This document shows, piece by piece, positions 1-4,582 of a DNA stretch of 5,642 bases. Origin of the DNA: Lachnospiraceae bacterium UBA7109 (GTDB taxonomy: Bacteria; Bacillota; Clostridia; Lachnospirales; Lachnospiraceae); contig DKYD01000091.1 of NCBI GenBank assembly GCA_002492335.1, positions 1 to 5,642 on the forward strand, given 5' to 3'. The position numbers and the translations under genes are program-made. Positions within the stretch are counted from its first letter, which is position 1. Every line of letters begins with the position of its first letter. A model generated the notes under the pieces. The model did not search any database and had not been told where the DNA came from. It saw only the letters and a list, made by a program, of their open reading frames with translations.

Positions 1-42
1 GACACGTTTTTTTGTCACTTTTTTGGTAACTTTTTTAGCCAT
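1..42 (-). CDS. rpsK: 30S ribosomal protein S11, N-terminal fragment (runs off window)
   Basis: The first 14 codons read MAKKVTKKVTKKRV, the lysine-rich start typical of S11 in Clostridia; the remainder lies beyond position 1. S11 is a platform protein of the 30S subunit near the mRNA exit and binds 16S rRNA with S18 and S6 (family knowledge). The gene follows rpsM, as expected in the alpha operon. The ribosome binding site is weak compared with the other genes here: only AGGT, 8 nt before the ATG, with no full AGGAGG. The spacer to rpsM is 96 nt. Identification rests on the short N-terminus plus gene order, and both agree. Confidence 0.9.
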   Translation of the reverse strand, partial: MAKKVTKKVTKKRV

Positions 43-73
43 TTAAACTAACCTACACTTTCCTGATATAATT

Positions 74-102
74 TTTATAAGTTTCATGATTAAGCTGCAC
101 AA
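74..102 (-). promoter_or_regulatory. Weak candidate promoter upstream of rpsK
   Basis: On the minus strand TTGTGC (97-102) is followed after 17 nt by TATAAA (74-79). The -10 matches the sigma-A consensus at 5 of 6 positions, but the -35 matches only in its TTG half. The A/T-rich stretch could give such a match by chance. It sits in the unusually long rpsM-rpsK spacer, where an internal promoter would have room. This is inference only. Confidence 0.2.
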
Positions 103-138
103 GACAGCCCGTCCATACCGAATACACTCGCCAGAAGA

Positions 139-507
139 TTATTTCTTCTTATTTGCAACTGTTCTCTTCGGTCCTTTTCTTGTTCTTGCATTTGTTTTGG
201 TTTTCTGTCCACGTACAGGAAGTCCTTTTCTGTGACGGATTCCTCTATAGCATCCGATTTCCTGCAATCTCTTGATATTCAGTGCGATTTCTCTACGAAG
301 ATCACCTTCTACCATCTGTGTTTCATCGATTACTGCACTGATTTTCTTTACTTCATCATCTGTCAGATCTCTGACACGAGTATCAGGATTTACTCCTGCC
401 TCAGCTAAAATACGGTTGGAGCTTACTCTTCCGATTCCATAGATATAAGTAAGTCCGATTTCTACACGTTTGTCTCTTGGTAAGTCTATACCAGCGATAC
501 GAGCCAT
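139..507 (-). CDS. rpsM: 30S ribosomal protein S13
   Basis: This 122-aa protein has the usual S13 length. S13 sits in the head of the 30S subunit, contacts the P-site tRNA through its basic tail and forms bridges with the 50S subunit (family knowledge). Diagnostic parts are the start MARIAGIDLPRDKRVEIGLT, the helix-turn-helix segment YIYGIGRVSSNRIL (about 21-34), and the conserved block around 87-113 (YRGIRHRKGLPVRGQ, then TKTNARTRKGP). It ends in a lysine-rich tail. The ATG at 507 is supported by a GGAGG 10 nt upstream and by the canonical N-terminus. It is followed by rpsK. Unusually, it is preceded by 545 nt of non-coding, repeat-containing DNA that separates it from rpmJ. Confidence 0.98.
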   Translation of the reverse strand: MARIAGIDLPRDKRVEIGLTYIYGIGRVSSNRILAEAGVNPDTRVRDLTDDEVKKISAVIDETQMVEGDLRREIALNIKRLQEIGCYRGIRHRKGLPVRGQKTKTNARTRKGPKRTVANKKK

Positions 508-552
508 TGTAAAATTCCTCCATTTTGAATTTTCCGGTCAGTCCGTCCGGCA

Positions 553-577
553 CAGCTCTCTGCATCCGCAGAGCCTG
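553..577 (-). other. Hairpin in the rpsM leader
   Basis: CTCTGC (558-563) pairs with GCAGAG (568-573) around a 4-nt loop. A further 3-bp CAG/CTG extension (553-555 with 575-577) lies past a small internal loop, and GCA/TGC (550-552 with 585-587) could close the base. It lies about 45 nt upstream of the rpsM start and is not followed by a run of U in the transcript, so it does not look like a terminator. A role in rpsM translation or mRNA stability is possible but unproven. Confidence 0.4.
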
Positions 578-633
578 AAATGTGTGCACCATCCGTCTGC
601 CTGTTAATATTGTCCTAAATTGGGGCATTGAGT

Positions 634-660
634 ACTTGGCGAGGTCTTTTCGAGCCTAGT
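634..660. repeat. 27-nt direct repeat, copy 1 (hairpin-forming)
   Basis: This copy is identical over 27 nt to 680-706, beginning ACTTGGCGAGG and ending CGAGCCTAGT on the plus strand. The unit is itself an imperfect inverted repeat: ACTTGGC and GCCTAGT pair except for one central mismatch. In this copy the stem is lengthened by flanking GT and AC outside the repeat. Read as plus-strand RNA, the stem continues through a tandem GA/AG pair capped by a pyrimidine-rich loop. The unit is not a recognised family to me. Confidence 0.85.
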
Positions 661-669
661 ACGAAAGTC

Positions 670-715
670 CAACCTGCTCACTTGGCGAGGTCTTTTCGAG
701 CCTAGTGACAGGTTG
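670..715. other. Extended 46-nt hairpin built around repeat copy 2
   Basis: CAACCTG (670-676) and CAGGTTG (709-715) are perfect inverted repeats that enclose repeat copy 2. Inside them CACTTGGC (679-686) pairs with GCCTAGTG (700-707) with one mismatch, separated from the outer stem by a small asymmetric internal loop. The outer arms differ in sequence from those of copy 1, yet both copies keep pairing flanks. That is what one expects if the fold or the palindromic DNA matters. It can form on either strand, so orientation is unresolved. Confidence 0.6.
680..706. repeat. 27-nt direct repeat, copy 2 (hairpin-forming)
   Basis: This is an exact second copy of 634-660, with a 19-nt spacer between the copies (46 nt start to start). 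Twenty-seven identical bases in a spacer this small cannot be coincidence. It implies either duplication of a unit or selection for a repeated binding or structural element. It does not resemble a CRISPR array: there are only two units and the spacer is shorter than the repeat. A REP/MITE-like dispersed repeat is a reasonable alternative that the window cannot test. Confidence 0.85.
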
Positions 716-757
716 ATTCCGCTTTCCACTGCTGAATCATTCGTCTTTCCCTGCCCA

Positions 758-810
758 GCCATGCGACCGCACAGCCTTTCCGGCCACCGTTTCCGGTAAT
801 GACGAGCCGG
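758..810 (-). ncRNA. Candidate structured RNA segment with a GNRA-capped hairpin
   Basis: Read on the minus strand, CCGGC (810-806) pairs with GCCGG (784-780). Nested inside and stacked directly on the 3' arm is UACCG-GAAA-CGGUG, a 5-bp stem with a GNRA tetraloop (798-785) and a 7-nt bulge on the 5' side. Immediately downstream GCUGUGC (775-769) pairs with GCAUGGC (764-758) through seven pairs including two G-U wobbles, around a 4-nt loop. The wobbles and the GAAA loop favour the minus strand, the same direction as the operon. I do not recognise a known RNA family, so calling it an RNA gene rather than a spacer is inference. Confidence 0.3.
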
Positions 811-830
811 TATTGTAAGCAATATACTTG

Positions 831-860
831 GTATGAAACGAGGTATGTGCCGCTTCATAC
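831..860 (-). other. Hairpin in the rpmJ-rpsM spacer
   Basis: GTATGAA (831-837) and TTCATAC (854-860) are perfect 7-nt inverted repeats. On the minus strand the stem can continue with a G-U, a C-G and two G-C pairs past a 2-nt bulge, leaving a 6-nt loop. It adds to the run of hairpins in this spacer. No function can be assigned. Confidence 0.4.
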
Positions 861-916
861 TACACCAACGTGCCCGATTAAAAGGACTCTCTGGTGCGCC
901 CTTGTATATTTTAACA

Positions 917-949
917 GCAGTTTCCACGCATCCTTGCGTGTCAGTCTGC
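917..949 (-). other. Hairpin with kink-turn-like internal loop
   Basis: On the minus strand CACGCA and UGCGUG (940-925) form a perfect 6-bp stem capped by AGGA. Below it GCAG (949-946) pairs with CUGC (920-917) across an internal loop with ACUGA on one side and GAAA on the other. This resembles a kink-turn (3-nt bulge, then G-A/A-G pairs, then stem), but the second strand has two extra A residues that the standard motif lacks. The hairpin is clear; the kink-turn reading is speculative. Confidence 0.35.
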
Positions 950-1052
950 CACAGCCGCCTGATTAAAATGTGCACTCGGATAAAAGTGCGGGGTACAAAC
1001 CTTGTCATTCATAATTGATGCAGTGATTCCAAACCGGCATCACACTTCATAC

Positions 1053-1166
1053 TTATCCCTGACGCTGTTTGTGCTTCGGATTCTCACAGATTACTCTGAT
1101 GCTTCCTTTTCTCTTAATGATTTTGCATTTTTCGCAAATCGGTTTTACTGATGATCTAACCTTCAC
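1053..1166 (-). CDS. rpmJ: 50S ribosomal protein L36 (zinc-ribbon form)
   Basis: This gene encodes 37 aa, the exact usual length of L36, starting MKVRSSVKPICEKCKIIKRK and ending NPKHKQRQG. The zinc ligands C11, C14, C27 and H32 are all present, so this is the zinc-binding form. L36 is the smallest 50S protein and helps lock 23S rRNA folding near helices of domains II, V and VI (family knowledge). The start is GTG at 1166-1164. No in-frame ATG exists nearby, and a perfect AAAGGAGG lies 7 nt upstream. It sits between infA and rpsM as in most bacteria. It is preceded by its own promoter and leader hairpin and followed by the odd 545-nt spacer. Confidence 0.97.
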   Translation of the reverse strand: MKVRSSVKPICEKCKIIKRKGSIRVICENPKHKQRQG

Positions 1167-1173
1167 GTCAAAT

Positions 1174-1181
1174 CCTCCTTT
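1174..1181 (-). promoter_or_regulatory. Ribosome binding site fixing the GTG start of rpmJ
   Basis: AAAGGAGG on the minus strand is an 8-nt match to the anti-Shine-Dalgarno sequence, placed 7 nt before GTG. It decides the start of this 37-codon gene, which has no ATG. Confidence 0.9.
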
Positions 1182-1216
1182 CCCTAAAGTGCCTTTTTGC
1201 CTACACATTTCAATAA

Positions 1217-1238
1217 CTTGCGAAGAAATCTCCGCAAG
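1217..1238 (-). promoter_or_regulatory. Leader hairpin (22-nt near-palindrome) upstream of rpmJ
   Basis: CTTGCG and CGCAAG are perfect outer arms, and the inner GAGA/TCTT can also pair (one G-U), giving a stem of about 9 bp with a 4-nt loop. It begins only about 6 nt after the predicted transcription start of the promoter at 1251-1280 and lies about 50 nt before the rpmJ start codon. No U-run follows, so it is not an obvious terminator. It may protect the 5' end of the mRNA, or be a protein-binding operator for feedback by a ribosomal protein; both are inference. Confidence 0.5.
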
Positions 1239-1250
1239 CGTCCATTTAGT

Positions 1251-1280
1251 ATTATAGCACTCTTATTTCCAGAAAGTCAA
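1251..1280 (-). promoter_or_regulatory. Sigma-A type promoter for rpmJ and the alpha-operon genes
   Basis: TTGACT (1275-1280) and a perfect TATAAT (1251-1256) are separated by 18 nt on the minus strand, and the predicted start is an A near 1244-1245. It is the best promoter match in the window. It lies in the 122-nt infA-rpmJ gap, overlapping no gene. It would transcribe rpmJ, rpsM, rpsK and whatever follows, in addition to read-through from the upstream spc operon. Confidence 0.8.
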
Positions 1281-1288
1281 TACCTTTT

Positions 1289-1507
1289 TTATTTATCTCT
1301 CCAGATAATTCTTCCCTTGGATACGTCATATGGAGACAATTCCAGTGTTACCTTATCTCCCGGCAGAATCTTGATATAGTTCATACGCAGCTTTCCGCTG
1401 ATATGAGCCAGTACCTGATGGCCGTTTTCCAGTTCTACCTGAAACATGGCATTCGGTAATTTTTCTACTACAGTTCCTTCGATTTCAATTACATCAGCTT
1501 TTGACAT
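1289..1507 (-). CDS. infA: Translation initiation factor IF-1
   Basis: The 72-aa length is exactly that of bacterial IF-1. It is a single OB-fold protein that binds the 30S A site during initiation, together with IF-2 and IF-3 (family knowledge). Recognisable parts are MSKADVIEIEGTVVEKLPNA (1-20), the FQVELENGHQVLAHISGKLR block (22-41), LPGDKVTLELSPYD and the end GRIIWRDK. A GGAGG 6 nt before the ATG supports the start. It lies 11 nt downstream of the KOW gene. After its stop come a 122-nt gap and the promoter for rpmJ, so infA is probably the last gene expressed mainly from the upstream spc operon. Confidence 0.98.
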   Translation of the reverse strand: MSKADVIEIEGTVVEKLPNAMFQVELENGHQVLAHISGKLRMNYIKILPGDKVTLELSPYDVSKGRIIWRDK

Positions 1508-1518
1508 ACTAATCCTCC

Positions 1519-1776
1519 CTATAACGTCGGTCTTATTTCTTTTTCATATTCTTTGATGAGAGCATGAATTCTGCTGTCATCGATTTCGGATATTTCATAT
1601 TGCCTGCAAATTATCTGTACATGTTTCTTTCTTTTCTTTTTGGGATCTGCAAAAGTCTTTGCCGATCCGTCAGCGAGATATACATATGCCTCATCCTGAC
1701 GGATTATGAGATATATTTTTCCTTTGTCATGACCCGCCTTTGATTTTGCAAGCATTCCGGATTTTATTTCCATCAT
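1519..1776 (-). CDS. KOW-domain RNA-binding protein, L14e-like
   Basis: This is an 85-aa protein. Residues about 6-25 (SGMLAKSKAGHDKGKIYLII) form a KOW motif of the type found in archaeal/eukaryal ribosomal protein L14e, with the typical SKAGHDKGK core. It is followed by a second strand pair with YVYLADGSAKTF, then a strongly basic patch PKKKRKKHVQII (about 46-57). The C-terminal 25 residues are charged and probably helical. Proteins like this are common in Clostridia between map and infA and are usually annotated only as KOW-domain or L14e-like. Their role is unclear, but RNA or ribosome binding is likely. The ATG overlaps the map stop (ATGA), with GGAGAT upstream inside map, so the two are translationally coupled. 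A second ATG follows directly and could equally be the start. Confidence 0.85.
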   Translation of the reverse strand: MMEIKSGMLAKSKAGHDKGKIYLIIRQDEAYVYLADGSAKTFADPKKKRKKHVQIICRQYEISEIDDSRIHALIKEYEKEIRPTL

Positions 1777-2540
1777 TTATGATCTCCATTCGGTAAAGAC
1801 AGAAGCCTGGGTTCATCCTCTGTAATCAATACCGTATTTTCATAATGGGCAGACAGTGAACCGTCCTTTGTTACGACCGTCCATCCATCGCCAAGCCATC
1901 TGACCTTCGCACTCCCCATATTAATCATGGGTTCAATGGCAAGGGTCATTCCCGCCTGCAGCTTCATACCCTTTCTTGCAAGCGTAAAGTTCGGTATCTG
2001 CGGTTCTTCGTGCATTGCCGTTCCGATTCCATGGCCGCATAATTCTCGGACAACGCCATATCCGTAAGCCTTCGCATGTCTGTCAATCGCTGCCGAAATA
2101 TCAAATAGATGATTGCCTTCACGGGCATACTTTATTCCTTCAAAAAAACATTCCCGTGTCACTTTGATCAACTGCCTTGCTTCTTTGCTGATTTCCCCTA
2201 CCGCATGTGTTCTGGCAGCATCGGAATGATATCCATGGTAAATCAGCCCGGCATCCAGACTGACAATGTCTCCTTCCTGAATGAAACGATCCTTTCTTGG
2301 TATTCCGTGGACCACTTCATTATTAATGGAGACGCAGATCGATGCCGGATATCCCTCATAGTTCAGGAAAGAAGGTATACAGCCATAGCTGCGGATAACC
2401 TCCTCTCCTAAACGGTCAATCTCATACGTAGATATGCCGGGACGAATAGCCTTTTCAAGTTCTTCATGTACAATGGACAGAATCCGTCCCGCCTCTGTCA
2501 TGAATTCGATTTCTCGCTTCGACTTGATTGTAACCGGCAT
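1773..2540 (-). CDS. map: Methionine aminopeptidase, type I
   Basis: This 255-aa cytosolic enzyme removes the initiator methionine from nascent proteins, using a dinuclear metal site in the pita-bread fold (family knowledge). All five metal ligands are visible: D96 (VSLDAG), D107 (YHSDAART), H170 (CGHGIG), E203 (AIEPM) and E234 (AHYENT). The catalytic histidines H78 (NEVVHGIP) and H177 (MHEEP) are also present. There is no N-terminal zinc-finger extension, so this is the short type Ia form. The ATG lies 4 nt after the adk stop, and its AGGAG lies within the end of adk. The C-terminus overlaps the KOW gene start by 4 nt. Its placement among ribosomal genes matches its co-translational job. Confidence 0.98.
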   Translation of the reverse strand: MPVTIKSKREIEFMTEAGRILSIVHEELEKAIRPGISTYEIDRLGEEVIRSYGCIPSFLNYEGYPASICVSINNEVVHGIPRKDRFIQEGDIVSLDAGLIYHGYHSDAARTHAVGEISKEARQLIKVTRECFFEGIKYAREGNHLFDISAAIDRHAKAYGYGVVRELCGHGIGTAMHEEPQIPNFTLARKGMKLQAGMTLAIEPMINMGSAKVRWLGDGWTVVTKDGSLSAHYENTVLITEDEPRLLSLPNGDHK

Positions 2541-2544
2541 ATTC

Positions 2545-3189
2545 TTACTCTCCTAATATCTCTACAATAGATTTGAATACTTCTTCCAGATTCCTTGTAC
2601 CGTCAACGGATTTCAGAATACCGGCCTTCGTATAGTAATCAATCAATGGCTGTGTCTGTTCATGGTATACACCCAGACGTTTCTGAACCGTTTCCGGTTT
2701 ATCATCGTCACGCAGGATCAGTTCAGCGCCGCAGGTATCGCAGATTCCCTCCACCTTCGGAGCTGCATATACAACGTGATATGTAGCACCACAGGATACA
2801 CATGCTCTTCTGCCTGACATACGGTTTACAATATTTTCATCCGGTACGTCTACATCGATTGCATAGTCCAGCTTTTCGCCAAGACCTTCCAGCGCTTTTG
2901 TAAGAGCCTCAGCCTGCGGAATTGTTCTCGGGAAGCCGTCCAGTACATAGCCATTTGCACAGTCTTCTTTCTGAACACGGTCAATGACCAGATTTACAGT
3001 CAGTTCATCCGGCACCAGAAGTCCCTGGTCCATATATGTCTTTGCCTGTTTACCAAGCTCTGTTCCATTCTTAATATTCGCACGGAAGATATCCCCTGTA
3101 GAGATGTGCGGAATATGATATTTTTCTGCAATCTTCTTTGCCTGCGTTCCTTTGCCTGCTCCCGGAGCACCTAACATGATAATTTTCAT
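2545..3189 (-). CDS. adk: Adenylate kinase (zinc-binding, long LID form)
   Basis: This 214-aa enzyme catalyses ATP + AMP to 2 ADP in the cytosol. The P-loop GAPGAGKGT is at 7-15, the AMP-binding segment includes STGDIFR (30-36), and LDGFPRT is at 83-89. The LID domain (about 126-163) starts at SGRR and carries four cysteines, C130-x2-C133 and C150-x2-C153, the structural zinc site of Gram-positive type enzymes. Arginines R160 and R171 fit the catalytic set. The ATG start has AAGGAG 7 nt upstream. It lies 76 nt after secY, the longest gap in the upstream operon, and 4 nt before map. The secY-adk-map order is the classical Firmicutes arrangement. Confidence 0.98.
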   Translation of the reverse strand: MKIIMLGAPGAGKGTQAKKIAEKYHIPHISTGDIFRANIKNGTELGKQAKTYMDQGLLVPDELTVNLVIDRVQKEDCANGYVLDGFPRTIPQAEALTKALEGLGEKLDYAIDVDVPDENIVNRMSGRRACVSCGATYHVVYAAPKVEGICDTCGAELILRDDDKPETVQKRLGVYHEQTQPLIDYYTKAGILKSVDGTRNLEEVFKSIVEILGE

Positions 3190-3211
3190 AAAATTCTCCT
3201 TATAGAGTTTT

Positions 3212-3257
3212 AACCCGCGAAGCTTCTCCTTCTATTGGATAAAGAGGAAACCCGCGA
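3212..3257. repeat. Short direct repeat in the secY-adk spacer
   Basis: AACCCGCGA occurs at 3212-3220 and again at 3249-3257, each followed within one base by GC, 37 nt apart. The repeats frame a purine-rich/pyrimidine-rich inverted segment (about 3224-3248) that could form an imperfect stem. There is no terminator-like U-run. It is small enough that chance cannot be excluded, but this spacer is otherwise unexplained in a compact operon. Confidence 0.4.
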
Positions 3258-3265
3258 GCTAAATC

Positions 3266-4582
3266 TTACTTATTTAGAAATCCTTTATAGTTACGCACAA
3301 GCATCTGAGATTCCATCTGCTTGATTGTTTCCAGAACGACACCTACAATAATGATTAAAGAAGTACCGCCGAAGGAAACACTTGCACCGAATATTCCATT
3401 AAAGAAAAACGGAATGACCTGCACAATGATAAGTCCACAGGCACCGATAAAAATGATTTTGTTCAGGATTTTTGTCAAATAATCAACTGTCGGCTTTCCG
3501 GGACGAATCCCAGGAATAAATCCGCCGCTCTTCTTCATGTTATTTGCAATCTCCAATGGATTAAAGGTAATGGAGGTATAGAAATAAGCAAAGAATACTG
3601 TCAGCAGAATATAGACGATTAATCCCCAGGAATACTTCAGCTGAGAAGGATTGCACCAGTTTCCTGAATTCATTCCTCTTAAAATCTCACTGCCGATCCC
3701 TGAGCCATTGCCCTTTCCAAGGAAAGATGCGATGACAATCGGTGTCTGCATCAGGGATGATGCAAAAATAACCGGAATGACACCAGCTGTATTTACTTTC
3801 AGCGGAATATTCGTAGAGTGTCCGCCAACCGCCCGTCTTCCCTGCATCTTCTGAGAATACTGAACTGCAATTCTTCTTTCACCATCCTGCAGGATGATAA
3901 CAAATACAACCAGTAAAATAATAATTGCCAGAATGATGCCTGCAGCAAGTCCGCCCTTTGCGATGCTCTTTCCACTGATAAACTTATTATACAAGGTTGT
4001 AAAATCGCTTGGTACACGTGAAAGGATATTGATCAGAAGTACAATCGAAATACCATTTCCAATACCTTTTTCCGTGATTCTCTCACCGATCCACATCAGG
4101 AATGCGGAGCCGGCTGTCAGGGTAACGACTACAACAGCTGCATTGACAAAATTATATTCCTCCAACAGTCCCTGGCGTCCGAAGCCGACTGCCATAGCTG
4201 TGGATTCCACCAGCGCCAGTAAAACCGTCACATAACGGGTTATGGACTGGATTTTCTTTCTTCCATCTTCTCCATCCTTCTGCATCTCTTCCAGTTTCGG
4301 AATTGCAATCGTCAGGAGCTGCATGATGATGGACGACGTAATATACGGCGTAATACTCAATGCAAAGATGGACATTTTTTCAAAGGAGCCACCGGTAAAA
4401 GCGCTGAAAAAATTGAACGCTTCACCGGTCTGCTGTGTAAAAAAGTTCTGAATATAAGCTGAGTTAACACCAGGTGTCGGCAGCTGGGACCCAACTCTGA
4501 CTACGATCAGCATCAGAAATGTATACATAATCCGCTTACGCAGATCTTCAATCTGAAATGCTTTTCGAAATGTCTTAAGCAT
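3266..4582 (-). CDS. secY: Preprotein translocase subunit SecY
   Basis: This 438-aa membrane protein forms the channel of the SecYEG translocon, through which SecA pushes unfolded preproteins and through which membrane proteins insert (family knowledge). About ten hydrophobic segments are evident. Hallmark blocks are LPTPGVN (34-40), ITPYITSSIIMQLL (77-90), EKGIGNGISI (171-180), VNTAGVIPVIFASS (263-276), NPLEIANNMKKSGGFIPGIR (341-360) and GGTSLIIIVGVVLET (405-419). The cytoplasmic loop near ILQDGERRIAVQY (230-242) and the loop at 341-365 are the SecA/ribosome-contacting regions. The ATG overlaps the rplO stop by one base (TAATG), with AGGTGAT upstream, so translation is coupled to L15. Length is normal and there is no sign of damage. 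Confidence 0.98.
   Translation of the reverse strand: MLKTFRKAFQIEDLRKRIMYTFLMLIVVRVGSQLPTPGVNSAYIQNFFTQQTGEAFNFFSAFTGGSFEKMSIFALSITPYITSSIIMQLLTIAIPKLEEMQKDGEDGRKKIQSITRYVTVLLALVESTAMAVGFGRQGLLEEYNFVNAAVVVVTLTAGSAFLMWIGERITEKGIGNGISIVLLINILSRVPSDFTTLYNKFISGKSIAKGGLAAGIILAIIILLVVFVIILQDGERRIAVQYSQKMQGRRAVGGHSTNIPLKVNTAGVIPVIFASSLMQTPIVIASFLGKGNGSGIGSEILRGMNSGNWCNPSQLKYSWGLIVYILLTVFFAYFYTSITFNPLEIANNMKKSGGFIPGIRPGKPTVDYLTKILNKIIFIGACGLIIVQVIPFFFNGIFGASVSFGGTSLIIIVGVVLETIKQMESQMLVRNYKGFLNK

Larger units (their letters stand above)
508..1052. other. Long structured intergenic region between rpmJ and rpsM, origin unknown
   Basis: This 545-nt spacer contains no convincing gene. The longest minus-strand open frame (604-1008) and a plus-strand frame (833-1018) lack ribosome binding sites and look like no protein I recognise. 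Base composition differs from the flanking genes: hand counts give 37 G+C of 60 at 541-600 and 34 of 60 at 721-780, against 25 of 60 inside rpsM at 241-300. It holds an exact 27-nt direct repeat (634-660, 680-706) and hairpins at 553-577, 670-715, 758-775, 780-810, 831-860, 917-949 and 972-989. No U-tract follows any hairpin, so no intrinsic terminator is evident, and no strong promoter was found. It may be a transcribed structured leader for rpsM or an inserted repeat element; I cannot decide which. Confidence 0.7.

Noticed and set aside
550..587. Intrinsic terminator upstream of rpsM
   Set aside because: The hairpin is good, but the minus-strand sequence after it is GC-rich with no U-run, and the operon must be read through.
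634..706. CRISPR array
   Set aside because: There are only two repeats, the 19-nt spacer is shorter than the repeat, and there is no leader or cas gene.
917..949. Hammerhead ribozyme core (CUGA ... GAAA around a stem)
   Set aside because: The CUGA is not followed by the required GA after one nucleotide before stem II, and the third stem and cleavage triplet cannot be placed.
872..968. Near-identical GCCCGATTAAAA (872-883) and GCCTGATTAAAA (957-968)
   Set aside because: A 12-mer with one mismatch can arise by chance, and it has no clear relation to the hairpins.
604..1008. 134-codon minus-strand open frame in the rpmJ-rpsM spacer
   Set aside because: No Shine-Dalgarno sequence lies before its ATG, the arginine-rich composition resembles nothing I know, and its C-terminal part is simply a translation of the hairpin repeats. 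It is likely to be annotated as a hypothetical protein by error.
833..1018. 61-codon plus-strand open frame opposite the operon
   Set aside because: It is short, has no ribosome binding site or promoter, and overlaps hairpin-forming DNA; nothing supports translation.
853..1053. 9-nt direct repeat CTTCATACT at 853-861 and 1045-1053 as a target-site duplication
   Set aside because: A 9-nt match is expected by chance in a spacer of this size. No terminal inverted repeats sit inside it, and the other hairpins and 27-nt repeats fall outside the interval.
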